This document shows, in pieces, positions 35,238-44,071 of a stretch of 62,638 bases of DNA (the stretch's first letter is position 1; every line of letters begins with the position of its first letter). The stretch is from positions 1 to 62,638 of the forward strand of contig LGEZ01000011.1 in assembly GCA_001508005.1 (NCBI GenBank), given 5' to 3'. Made by a program: the position numbers and the translations under genes. The notes beneath the pieces were generated by a model. The model ran no database searches and was not told where the DNA came from. It saw only the letters and a list, made by a program, of their open reading frames with translations. The stretch comes from Clostridia bacterium 41_269. Lineage in GTDB: Bacteria; Bacillota; DTU086.

Positions 35238-36653
35238 TTATTCACAAGTTACCTCAGCAAAACGGCTTATGGCTGCTTTAAAGCACTCCATAGGAGCCCT
35301 CACTAAACCAGCACCTACCTGTCCAATTCCTGCTTCCCGATGAGCTATGCCTGTATTAATAATGGGACTGGTACCAGTTTCAACTACTTTTACAAGATCT
35401 ATTCCCACAGGTGTGGGCTGAAAGTCCAATAGGGGTATGGTATACGCTGGATTGACAGCCATAGTAATGTCGTACATTTCCTTTGTATAGTTAACAGCAT
35501 CTCCCACTGTACCCCCTACGAACTGAACAATTGCTGGAGCTGCTGCCATAGCAAAACCGCCTAGTCCACATGTTTCTGTAATTGCGCTGTCTCCTAGGTC
35601 AGGATTTGCATCGCTGTCGCTGAATCCTGGGAAATAAAGTCCGCTCACATGAGGTGCCGGTGCTGTAAACCACTCATCACCAAGCCCGCTCACCCTTATA
35701 CCAAACTCTACTCCGTTTCTGCACATAGCAGTAACAAGGGTACTGCCTTCTATGCCGTGGGCAGCATCAAGCACTGCTTTGCAGGCAGCCATGGAAATAT
35801 TGAGATAAAAGTGATCGTTGGAAACAAGAAATTCCACAACTTCTTTTAGTTCGCTGTCTTCACACACTTTCAAAAGTGCAGGGAGAATGGCTTTTATAAA
35901 TAGGGATGTTGCAGCTGTATTTCTGTTGTGGCACTCATCACCCATCTGCAGAGCTTTTGCTGTTATAGAAACAATATCTACACCGTCAAGCTCATTAACT
36001 GCCCTGCTCAAAGCTGGTGCCAAAACATCGCGCATCCAATTAAGCCTTTGAATAACATCCGAAGAATAGGCGCCAAAACGCAGGACCTTTCCTAAACCTT
36101 CGTTAAGGTTGGAATATGCTTTGTTTTCTCCAGCTTCATTTTTCACAACAAAGATAGGCATTGATGCTGAAATTATACCCGCCATGGGGCCAACTGCACC
36201 ATATTCATGGCATGGGGCAAACTTAATTTCTCCAGAAGCTGCAAGTTCTTCTGCTTTTTGGGGAGTGTCTGCCATTCCCTCATATATAAGAGCTCCTATT
36301 ACAGCCCCCCGCATGGGTCCGCACATTCTATCCCAGCTGATGGGAGGACCCGCATGAAGAATTAAATTTGGTTCAAATCCTGGGATTGCTTCTTTTGCAG
36401 GTTTTATATCCACCAGTTTAGGCCGAGCTTGAAGCATTCTGCTTACAGCCTGCTCATTTACCCTTTTTATATACTCATCTTTTTCCCAAAGAATGGACAG
36501 AATCTTAATCATTTCGGGGTCACCATTGGCAGGCGGCTTCCAGTCTAAATGAACATTGGGAACCCCGAGCGAAGTAAGATTTTCAGCAAAGGAATCCAAA
36601 CCTACATTGATAACCTTCACAGGCCCTTTTAAAAGATCTCTAGCCGTAGCCAA
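35238..36653 (-). CDS. allG: Oxamate carbamoyltransferase subunit AllG (DUF1116/YlbE)
   Basis: 471 residues, a complete DUF1116 protein: PNVHLDWKPPANGDPEMIKI near residue 33, GPPISWDRMCGPMRGAVIGA near 117, GDECHNRNTAATSLF near 238 and a GTVGDAVNYTKEMY block near 380 (partial quotes). E. coli AllG acts with AllF and AllH as oxamate carbamoyltransferase. Start TTG 36653 lies three bases after the allF stop, with AAGGGGGTG inside the allF end, so translation is coupled. Confidence 0.92.
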   Translation of the reverse strand: MATARDLLKGPVKVINVGLDSFAENLTSLGVPNVHLDWKPPANGDPEMIKILSILWEKDEYIKRVNEQAVSRMLQARPKLVDIKPAKEAIPGFEPNLILHAGPPISWDRMCGPMRGAVIGALIYEGMADTPQKAEELAASGEIKFAPCHEYGAVGPMAGIISASMPIFVVKNEAGENKAYSNLNEGLGKVLRFGAYSSDVIQRLNWMRDVLAPALSRAVNELDGVDIVSITAKALQMGDECHNRNTAATSLFIKAILPALLKVCEDSELKEVVEFLVSNDHFYLNISMAACKAVLDAAHGIEGSTLVTAMCRNGVEFGIRVSGLGDEWFTAPAPHVSGLYFPGFSDSDANPDLGDSAITETCGLGGFAMAAAPAIVQFVGGTVGDAVNYTKEMYDITMAVNPAYTIPLLDFQPTPVGIDLVKVVETGTSPIINTGIAHREAGIGQVGAGLVRAPMECFKAAISRFAEVTCE

Positions 36654-36656
36654 TTA

Positions 36657-38222
36657 CTACACCCCCTTACTCTCGAGCTGTTTGATTATTCTTCCTGCTA
36701 CCCGTGCTGCCTCAGCATTGGACGGAAGAACCATAATACCTGCTTTTTCAAGGGTTTCAACCTGGGCGCTAAGAGGCTGAGGATCTCCTTCCGTACCGCA
36801 GACAAAGGCAATAACTGCGGCATTATTATTGGGATAGGCCTCTCTGGCTTCCATAACAGCACGAGCCAGCTCTCCTGCAGGGTCTGGATGACTGCCGTAT
36901 CCCGTAACTACATCGCGGAGAATTACTGCAACCTCTGGATCTTTGTATTCCTGCAGCAGGCGTTCATTTCGGGGAAGGGGGTCAATCATTGGGTGTGGAC
37001 GTCCTCGGGTAAATTCATCATCGCCAAGGTCAATGATGGTATGGGCTTTGCTCTGCTGCGAGGAGGGGAGTCTTAATTCTGGCTTTAAGGGAATATTGGA
37101 ATAAATATCTCCTATGATGTTTCCCAATACCAGCATAGCTTCATCTGCCAGAGTTCCTCCGGTAAACAGGCCTCGCAAGTACTGCTGTTCAGGACGCATA
37201 TTCCTTACTGTTTCTGAAACCAGTTCAGAATAATCTCCCCAGAAATTTGCCGGTATAGTTAAAGGCTCTTCGCCGTTAGCTAAAGCTACAGCTTTATACG
37301 CTGCATCCTCAATGGTAGCTGCATATACAGCCCATGAAGAAAGAGAACCACTCAAATCCTCCTTTAAGATGCAAACAACAACAGGTTTTCTGCATTTTCT
37401 AACTCTCTCAAGTATTTTAGGGGTTGTCTGGGAACCCGCGGGCTTTGATACAAGGAGTATAACTTCCGTAGAGGGATCTTCTTCCAAAAGATCTATTCCC
37501 ATAAGCATCATTCGTCCTCCAACGGCACCGGATAAGTCCCTTCCTCCGGTGCCGATGGCATGGGAAATACCTGCTCCTAAGCGTTCGATCAAAACTGTGG
37601 CTTCCTGAATTCCTGTACCCGATGCTCCTACAATTCCTATTTTCCCACGCTCAACCACATTTGCGAAGGCAAGGGGTACTCCATCAATTATTGCTGTACC
37701 GCAATCTGGCCCCATCACAAGAAGTCCCTTTTGGCATCCTAATTCTTTCAGCCTAACTTCATCTTCCAAACTCACATTGTCGCTGAAAAGATGCACATTA
37801 AGGCCCATATTCAAAGCTTTAACTGCCTCAGCTGCGGCATAGGTTCCTGGTACTGAAATAAGAGCCAGATTTGCTCCAGGAAGAACTTCTACTCCTCTCT
37901 GTATTGTTTTGGGCAGCTTCTGTTTTTCTGTTTTTCCTTCTTCCACATTAAAAGTCTCCAGAAGCTTTTCAGCAGCTTTTAATGCCTTTTCTGCATGCTC
38001 TTCTTCGTCTGCCGCCACAACAATTACAAGATCATTGGCATTGGCTTCGGCAACTTCAGACACAAGAAGCCCTGCATCCTTTAAAACTGCTTTATTCATG
38101 TCTGTTGCCATTACCACTGAAGCCTGGCTGATCCCTTCCATTTCCTGTATCTCAGCAGTCAGCTTCATCAATTTCACTGAATCCTGATACATATTGGGCT
38201 TTATCAACCAGCGAACAACCAT
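36657..38222 (-). CDS. allF: Oxamate carbamoyltransferase subunit AllF (FdrA)
   Basis: 521 residues, FdrA family, related to the succinyl-CoA synthetase/ATP-citrate-lyase fold. Visible: VMGPDCGTAIIDGVPLAFAN (~170), IGIVGASGTGIQEA (~195) and GTGGRDLSGAVGG (~220), then a second half with TIIDLGDDEFTRGRPHPMID (~400). In E. coli it forms AllFGH, which interconverts oxalurate plus phosphate and oxamate plus carbamoyl phosphate. First gene of the operon; GAAAGAGGTG before the ATG; palindromes upstream. Confidence 0.92.
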   Translation of the reverse strand: MVVRWLIKPNMYQDSVKLMKLTAEIQEMEGISQASVVMATDMNKAVLKDAGLLVSEVAEANANDLVIVVAADEEEHAEKALKAAEKLLETFNVEEGKTEKQKLPKTIQRGVEVLPGANLALISVPGTYAAAEAVKALNMGLNVHLFSDNVSLEDEVRLKELGCQKGLLVMGPDCGTAIIDGVPLAFANVVERGKIGIVGASGTGIQEATVLIERLGAGISHAIGTGGRDLSGAVGGRMMLMGIDLLEEDPSTEVILLVSKPAGSQTTPKILERVRKCRKPVVVCILKEDLSGSLSSWAVYAATIEDAAYKAVALANGEEPLTIPANFWGDYSELVSETVRNMRPEQQYLRGLFTGGTLADEAMLVLGNIIGDIYSNIPLKPELRLPSSQQSKAHTIIDLGDDEFTRGRPHPMIDPLPRNERLLQEYKDPEVAVILRDVVTGYGSHPDPAGELARAVMEAREAYPNNNAAVIAFVCGTEGDPQPLSAQVETLEKAGIMVLPSNAEAARVAGRIIKQLESKGV

Positions 38223-38260
38223 AAATTTTTCACCTCTTTCAACAAGGCAGAAGTTTAAGG

Positions 38261-38326
38261 ATGTGCGCGCACATCATGATCCCAACTAAAACATTCAAAA
38301 CACTTTTTACCCTAGTTGAAGGGTAA
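38261..38326 (-). promoter_or_regulatory. Two palindromes upstream of allF (PucR operator candidates)
   Basis: ATGTGCGCGCACAT (38261-38274) is a perfect 14-base palindrome, and TTACCCTAGTTGAAGGGTAA (38307-38326) has seven-base arms around six bases. Both lie in the 245-base gap between pucR and allF, where the operon promoter must be. Which one a regulator binds is unknown. Confidence 0.5.
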
Positions 38327-38429
38327 CATTTTATGTGCATACTGCTCTATATAAGCTTGATACGAATACGTTCCTCATACTTTTATCAATTTTCTACAAA
38401 TATGTTTCCCTAAATAACCAAAAAAAAAA

Positions 38430-38447
38430 CTGCCGCTTAAGCGGCAG
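38430..38447 (-). terminator. Terminator after pucR
   Basis: Self-complementary CTGCCGCTTAAGCGGCAG followed on the minus strand by a run of nine Ts. It separates pucR from the allF operon. Confidence 0.92.
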
Positions 38448-38467
38448 CCCGAACTTTTAAACTATCG

Positions 38468-40120
38468 TTATTCCTTCATGTGGAAAATTTTTAGAGCTAG
38501 CTGAAGGCTGAGACAATCATCAGGAGACTTCAGATTAAGCCCTGTTATCTGCTGAATCCTATTTACCCTGTATCTAATGGTGTTGTAATGAATGAATAAC
38601 TGATCCGCTGTTTTCTGCAGATTCATTTCGTTGGCAAAAAGCGCTTCAAGGGTCTCCACAAGCTCTCCATTGTGCTTCTTATCATAAGAAACCAGCCGTC
38701 CCAATATATCTTCATAAAACTTGTCTATCTCCTTCATATCAGAAGTAAGGAGAATTCGATATACCCCCAGGTCATCAAAGTGGAAAACCTTTTTTGAGCC
38801 AGGAGTACAGCTTCCTACCTTAAGCGCTTTTTGAGCCTGTTTAATCCCTTCAACTATATTTAAAGGGTCCTCTATATAGCGGCTTATCCCAGCAACAGCC
38901 TGCCAATTGAGTGCCTTCTCCAGCTCTTTAACACATGATTCTGCCAAAACTTCAGAATTCATCCTAAACTGTTGTGTATCGCTGTTATTCTTAAACGCAT
39001 GGAGGATCATAAGCTGACTTCCCCTTTCAACTATGGCAGATCCTGGGGAAATCAGTTTAACTACTCTGGAAACCGTATCAAGCATTTTAAGCCTTTTCTG
39101 CCTTGCCTGCACCGGATCCTGACTGTACAGCTGTTGAAGATCGCTGCTCTCAAACAAAATAACAGAAAAACCGTTGGCAAGCTCCCAACCAAACCTTTCA
39201 GCCAAAACCACAGCATCTTCTTTGGAAGAAATTTTTCCATCTATGATATCTTCAATGAAGTTCCGCTTAAATCTAGATTCTACATCAAATACAGCATGCT
39301 GTTTGCTTATTTCCAGAGCAATAGCTGTTACGGCTTGATCTATTCCTACCATTTCTCGTTCCGACAAATGCTTCACAGGTTCCCAGATGATAAGGTAGCC
39401 GTATACTTCATCCTCTACGGTAACTGGACGGCACACAGCACTAATACCACCGGTATCGAATGTGAGCTTTCTTCCTTCTCTTTTTTTGTATACCGCAGCC
39501 AGCTGTCTGCTGTCTTTAGCCAGCTCGGATAAAAGCCGGTTTTTAGTAACCCCGAAATCCTTGGGCGTTAAGCAGGAAGATATTTTTCTAAACTCGGGAT
39601 CGTGAATGGAAACGGGACAGCCCAGAAGTCTGGCCAAAGCCATTGATATTCCGTTTAAGCCACCACCGTGAAGTATAATTTCTGTAAGCGCATTGTTGAT
39701 TTTTTCGTTTCGTTGTAAAATCGCAGCTTGGCGGTTGAGAATCTCTGTCAATATGGGATTAATAATTTCATTAAAGGACGAATGTTTTGGTAGTTTAATA
39801 AGGGGAAAATCATACTGCTCTGCCTGTTCAATCATAATTTTTGGGATTTCGGGTATATATCGCTCAGGCTTAATGGCCAAAGCCGACAGGCCCTGCTGAT
39901 TTAATTTGGGAATTAATTTTTCCAAAGCCTTTTGATTATCCTTTAAGGGATAAGCAGTAGTAAGAAGAAGCTCATTGGGTTTAATAAATTTCTCAATATC
40001 AGGCACTTCCATAATATTAACGGAATGAATTACACGGTCTATTCCTTTTTTACCACCCACAAGAACTGCCCCTTCCATTTGAGGCAGCTCCATAGCTTCC
40101 CTTACGGTAATCCCAAACAT
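38468..40120 (-). CDS. pucR: PucR family transcriptional regulator
   Basis: 550 residues: N-terminal PucR domain (1-125, ITVREAMELPQMEGAVLVGG), a middle GGDEF-like CdaR region (~280-420), and a C-terminal helix-turn-helix (~490-545, ADQLFIHYNTIRYRVNRIQQI, partly quoted). PucR proteins activate purine/ureide catabolic genes in response to pathway metabolites. It is just upstream of, and co-directional with, the allF operon but separately terminated. AGGAGGTG before the ATG. Confidence 0.93.
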   Translation of the reverse strand: MFGITVREAMELPQMEGAVLVGGKKGIDRVIHSVNIMEVPDIEKFIKPNELLLTTAYPLKDNQKALEKLIPKLNQQGLSALAIKPERYIPEIPKIMIEQAEQYDFPLIKLPKHSSFNEIINPILTEILNRQAAILQRNEKINNALTEIILHGGGLNGISMALARLLGCPVSIHDPEFRKISSCLTPKDFGVTKNRLLSELAKDSRQLAAVYKKREGRKLTFDTGGISAVCRPVTVEDEVYGYLIIWEPVKHLSEREMVGIDQAVTAIALEISKQHAVFDVESRFKRNFIEDIIDGKISSKEDAVVLAERFGWELANGFSVILFESSDLQQLYSQDPVQARQKRLKMLDTVSRVVKLISPGSAIVERGSQLMILHAFKNNSDTQQFRMNSEVLAESCVKELEKALNWQAVAGISRYIEDPLNIVEGIKQAQKALKVGSCTPGSKKVFHFDDLGVYRILLTSDMKEIDKFYEDILGRLVSYDKKHNGELVETLEALFANEMNLQKTADQLFIHYNTIRYRVNRIQQITGLNLKSPDDCLSLQLALKIFHMKE

Positions 40121-40278
40121 TCCCTTTCACCTCCTAAATAAAAAGAAAAGGAAAAATTATACACCTGTCCCATTAGAAAAGAAAACCTTAAGCTTCTTGT
40201 TATTTTTGCTTCAGGCCTGTCCATTTATTATACAATACTTGTCAATTTTCTGCCCCCAAGAATGGAGGCAGGCATGAC

Positions 40279-41142
40279 TCAAGTAGCTTTAGGATATCCC
40301 CATCGAAACTGACCATGGGTCTCAATGCCCCCTATACCATCTTCCCCTGTAATAGAATTTTTTGCAACGTCTTCAACATTTAAAACCTCATCAAAATAAG
40401 TGTATGCAATTTTTTCCACAACAAAAACAGGGTCGTAAGCATGAATTAGAACTCTCTTGGGCGAACTCGCAAAATTAGCCCCTGCTTCAAGGATTGCTTC
40501 AAAATGGGATTGGCAAGCTCCAGCAAAAATAATCAGATCATCTCTGCTGGGTTTAAGCTGGCGTGCAGCCTTAACCGCCTCAACAAAATATTTTGAACTT
40601 CTATAGTTATTCAGATCCAAAATATTCTCAGCATTTTTTTTCAAGCCATCATGCCCCGTAAGAACAAGTATACCTGCATTATGCTGCAGCAGTATATCTT
40701 TCACTCTTTGGGGCTGCTCTTTCTCAGGGACATAAAACCCCACTGCATCCACATTAAGCTGCATATAGTTTCTCATGCATTTATTCAGATATTCTTTATC
40801 CCCATCAATGTGGATAACTCTGCCCGGCACTTCAAAAAACAGCATTTTTTTTTCTTCTTTATCCCCAAAATTTAAAAATCTTCTTTGATGTTCCCTATCA
40901 GCAGCAGCCATCCTTATTTTGGCCCTGTATTTTTCAAGGAACCTGTTTTTGTATTCCAAAATCTCAATGGGCTCCTTAACTTCTAAATCCCATAAAGGAG
41001 CATCAGCTTCTAACCTCATGTCCAGGCCCCTGAGAAGGGCGTATTTTTCATTTGCTATTTCGTAAATCCTTTCTACCCTAAATAAAATATCGCTCCCATA
41101 AGATTTTCTTCCAACAATATCCCCCGGCCTTATTTCTCCCAT
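40279..41142 (-). CDS. yabG: Sporulation-specific protease YabG
   Basis: 287 residues, close to Bacillus YabG (290). Landmarks: RPGDIVGRKSYGSDILFRV at the N-terminus, VLTGHDGLKKNA near 160, FAGACQSHFEAILEAGANFASSP near 205 (partial). YabG is a cysteine protease made in the mother cell that processes coat and (in Clostridium) germination proteins. GGGAGG precedes ATG 41142. It is the left boundary of the conserved ksgA-side block. Confidence 0.95.
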   Translation of the reverse strand: MGEIRPGDIVGRKSYGSDILFRVERIYEIANEKYALLRGLDMRLEADAPLWDLEVKEPIEILEYKNRFLEKYRAKIRMAAADREHQRRFLNFGDKEEKKMLFFEVPGRVIHIDGDKEYLNKCMRNYMQLNVDAVGFYVPEKEQPQRVKDILLQHNAGILVLTGHDGLKKNAENILDLNNYRSSKYFVEAVKAARQLKPSRDDLIIFAGACQSHFEAILEAGANFASSPKRVLIHAYDPVFVVEKIAYTYFDEVLNVEDVAKNSITGEDGIGGIETHGQFRWGYPKAT

Positions 41143-41370
41143 TTTTCCTCCCTCATTCCTGCAACTTCTTTATACATCATATGCTTAGGCATACCATTGT
41201 GCCCGTGCTGCAAAACCCCTATAACAACTTCCTGAATTACCATAAATTGCCTAATATTGGCTTTTAATATATCCTTTGGAAATATATTGATTTTTAGGAG
41301 TCATTCTACTAATGAACAGGCTTGGGCATTGTATTATAATTGCCATATCAGGTAAAGGGAGGGGATTTTT

Positions 41371-42135
41371 TTGAAGAGAGTGGTTTTCGCTGTCCTCCTA
41401 GCCTTCGCGCTAATAGCTGTACCTTTTGCCGCAGCAGGCAGCGCAGCCACTTACACAGTTCAGCCGGGGGATACGCTTTACTTAATTGGGAAAAAATTTA
41501 ACATAAGCTATACAGAAATACAGAAAGCAAACAATTTAAAATCATCATACATATATCCTGGACAAGTTCTAACCATACCTGAAAAATCAGGACAGAATGC
41601 AGGATATTTTCTATACACCGTTAAACGAGGAGACACATTATTTTTAATCGGTCAAAGATTTGGTGTTAATTATAGAGACATAATGAGCTTTAACGGAATC
41701 TGGAGTTCCACTATATATCCTGGGCAGGTTCTAAAAATCCCTACCACAAGGAATGCAACAGCATCCAGAGGATTGTCCCTTTCCTGGAGAGATATTGAAC
41801 TGATGGCTAGAGTTGTCAGCGCTGAAGCCAAGGGTGAGCCCTTTGTAGGACAGGTTGCAGTGGCCGCAGTAATTTTAAACAGACTTAAAAGCCCCCTATT
41901 CCCAAACACTATTCCCGGTATAATTTATCAACCATGGGCATTTACCGCAGTATACGATGGACAGATCAACGCTCCACCGACCAGCTCAGCTTATGAAGCA
42001 GTGGCAGCTGCATTAAGAGGATGGGACCCAACAGGAGGAGCTTTATACTACTGGAATCCAGCAAAGGCAACCAATACGTGGGTATGGACCAGACAAATTA
42101 CAGCTGTAATAGGAAACCATATTTTTGCAAGATAG
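41371..42135 (+). CDS. LysM cell wall hydrolase (SleB/CwlJ type)
   Basis: 254 residues: signal peptide (1-25, ending AGSAA), LysM one (~27-70, QPGDTLYLIGKKFN), LysM two (~80-125), and a hydrolase_2 domain (~145-254) with the presumed catalytic Glu in RVVSAEAKGEP near residue 152. SleB-type enzymes are lytic transglycosylases that degrade spore cortex at germination. Start TTG 41371 with AAAGGGAGGGG upstream. It diverges from yabG. Confidence 0.92.
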   Translation: MKRVVFAVLLAFALIAVPFAAAGSAATYTVQPGDTLYLIGKKFNISYTEIQKANNLKSSYIYPGQVLTIPEKSGQNAGYFLYTVKRGDTLFLIGQRFGVNYRDIMSFNGIWSSTIYPGQVLKIPTTRNATASRGLSLSWRDIELMARVVSAEAKGEPFVGQVAVAAVILNRLKSPLFPNTIPGIIYQPWAFTAVYDGQINAPPTSSAYEAVAAALRGWDPTGGALYYWNPAKATNTWVWTRQITAVIGNHIFAR

Positions 42136-42221
42136 GTGATTGTTAATCTTTTCCTCCGGCTGATTTAAAACAGCTGATAAAGCTCAAAACAAACTCAAAA
42201 GACCCCCAATAAATACCTGAA

Positions 42222-42259
42222 AAGTAAAAGGCTTCCCTAAAATGGGGAGCCTTTTACTT
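42222..42259. terminator. Terminator between LysM hydrolase and the ykuK side
   Basis: Stem of about 15 pairs (AAGTAAAAGGCT with AGCCTTTTACTT, plus CCC/GGG inside) between convergent genes. Confidence 0.8.
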
Positions 42260-42271
42260 ATTTAACACTTC

Positions 42272-42388
42272 TTATTTAGACTTTTCATCTCTATTCTTTC
42301 TGCATTCCTCACGCATTTTTTCCGCAACCTGAAAAAACAGCTTGCGAAGTTCCCTTCTATCAATCTCACTTTTCTGTTTTTCAGGCAT
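42272..42388 (-). CDS. Small charged protein of unknown function
   Basis: 38 residues (MPEKQKSEIDRRELRKLFFQ...), nearly all helical and charged. GGAGG lies seven bases before ATG 42388; an in-frame ATG two codons earlier also exists. It follows ykuK on the same strand and ends before the shared terminator. I recognise no family. The strong ribosome site is the main support. Confidence 0.45.
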   Translation of the reverse strand: MPEKQKSEIDRRELRKLFFQVAEKMREECRKNRDEKSK

Positions 42389-42448
42389 CCCCATTCCTCC
42401 ATCAGGCAGTTTTTCTTACATTATTTACCTTCAGGAGGTTTTTTATAC

Positions 42449-42925
42449 CTATTTTGTGTGTTTATCCGCTACCTTAGTAGCCCCGCAGGACTCCGGCTTA
42501 ATCTTAGCATCAAAACCGCTTCCCACAACCATTCCTACGATTTCCTTAATAAGCTCTTTAGTTCTACCGTTTGCGCCAATATCCAAGTGGATCTCTACAT
42601 TAAGTTCTGAATGTCCATTTTCAGACAGTTTTCTTGCAACCTTACTGGCACAGTCAAGACTTAGTGCTGCTTCAAAGAAGATTTTCTGTCTTAAGCTGCT
42701 TACCTTTCTTTGACTATTTTTTCTGTAATAATAGCGCGCTCCCTTACCTATCTGGTGAATAATTATTGCCGTAACAAAACAGGTTTCCTCTTCATCCCTT
42801 GTATGGGAGTCCGTTCCTATAATTACGTTGTAGCTTGCTTCGGGATTGCTTTCTATGAAATCAATTATATCCTTGAACATCTGTTCTTCGCTTAAGACAC
42901 CTTTGCTGGGACTTACAAACTTCAC
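42449..42925 (-). CDS. ykuK: RNase H-like YkuK family protein (DUF458)
   Basis: 158 residues. VIIGTDSHTR near residue 37 holds the first acidic residue of an RNase-H-like core; NVEIHLDIGANGRTKELI near 115 is the second signature (DIG). The Bacillus protein is uncharacterised. GTG start with GAGATG upstream. It begins 18 bases after ksgA, so the two are one operon. Confidence 0.88.
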   Translation of the reverse strand: MKFVSPSKGVLSEEQMFKDIIDFIESNPEASYNVIIGTDSHTRDEEETCFVTAIIIHQIGKGARYYYRKNSQRKVSSLRQKIFFEAALSLDCASKVARKLSENGHSELNVEIHLDIGANGRTKELIKEIVGMVVGSGFDAKIKPESCGATKVADKHTK

Positions 42926-42943
42926 TTTAAAACATCTCGCTTT

Positions 42944-43825
42944 CTAATTTCTTAATTTTTCCTTCAAAAACTCCACTGCACAGTTTGTTATGGCAGCAAA
43001 GTCACTAAGATCCAATGCTTCTCCCCTCATCATGGGATCAATTCCTGCAAGCTTTAATATATGAGCCGTATCCTTTTTATTCCAATTTTCTACGGATTTT
43101 TCAAGGGCATTTAGAATAGTTTTTCTTCGCTGATTAAAAGCTGCCCTAACTATTTTAAAAAACAGATCCTCATCTAAAACCATGACGGAAGGCCTGCTCA
43201 GCATTTTAAAGCGGACCACTGTGGAATCCACTTCCGGTGGGGGAAAGAAATTTCTTCTGGAAACATTAAAAATGATCTCGGGTTCTGAGTAGTAACGACA
43301 TAATACAGTAAGGGAACCGTATTCCTTGGTTCCAGGCTGTGCCATGATCCTTTCTGCCACTTCTTTCTGCATCATAAGAGTCGCTGCCGATATTTGCTGA
43401 TAACTGCCGAATAGCTTAATGAGTATGGGAGAGGTCACGTAATAGGGAAGATTCCCCACAACCTTAATTTTTCTGCCGGGAGAAAAGTGTTTTTCATGAA
43501 GCTCAGCCAGATCCTGATCTAAAAAATCCCCTTCAACCACCGTAAGCTGATCTGAATTTTCAAACATTTCAATAAGCACAGCAGTAAGCCTAGGATCAAT
43601 TTCAACGGCTACAACTCTGCAGGACCTAGCCAGCAGAAATTCCGTTAATGAGCCGATCCCGGGACCTATTTCTAAAACTTCATCCCCTGCATCACAGGTA
43701 GCTTCAGCAATGCCCTCCGCTATCCTGGGATCGACCAAAAAATTCTGCCCCCACCTTTTATTAAGCTTAATATTGTATTTTTTCAATATTTCCCTTGTTT
43801 TGCTTGGCGAAGCAATTTTATACAT
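42944..43825 (-). CDS. ksgA: 16S rRNA dimethyladenosine transferase KsgA/RsmA
   Basis: 293 residues: KRWGQNFLVDPRIAEGIAEA at the N-terminus, SAM-binding VLEIGPGIGSLTEFL (~50), VVAVEIDPRL (~75) and the NLPYYVTSPI catalytic motif (~127). It dimethylates two adjacent adenines near the 3' end of 16S rRNA in small-subunit assembly. In Bacillus rnmV lies just upstream; here that position is occupied by the restriction island at 44-49 kb. Confidence 0.96.
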   Translation of the reverse strand: MYKIASPSKTREILKKYNIKLNKRWGQNFLVDPRIAEGIAEATCDAGDEVLEIGPGIGSLTEFLLARSCRVVAVEIDPRLTAVLIEMFENSDQLTVVEGDFLDQDLAELHEKHFSPGRKIKVVGNLPYYVTSPILIKLFGSYQQISAATLMMQKEVAERIMAQPGTKEYGSLTVLCRYYSEPEIIFNVSRRNFFPPPEVDSTVVRFKMLSRPSVMVLDEDLFFKIVRAAFNQRRKTILNALEKSVENWNKKDTAHILKLAGIDPMMRGEALDLSDFAAITNCAVEFLKEKLRN

Positions 43826-44071
43826 GGATTTTAACCTGCTTTCTCAACTTCAATTATATAATAAAAAGCTCCTTTTTACAAAGAACCTTAAAATGAATAG
43901 AGCTGGACTGCAAATACTAAAGCGAATAAGATCCATTACTGTTTATTTATAAAAAATAAAAAGTTAAAATTAATTTTAAGCCGGCTTAGTATTGCTGCTC
44001 TACTCTTTTCGATTGGCCACTTATGATGTCTTGAACGAGCAAACGGGGAACAGGAAAAGTTCTTATGATTT

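Noticed and set aside
40153-40260. Consensus promoter TTGACA / TATAAT upstream of pucR (minus strand, near 40225-40250)
   Set aside because: The two hexamers are only seven bases apart; they may belong to separate promoters, so I did not list a promoter there.
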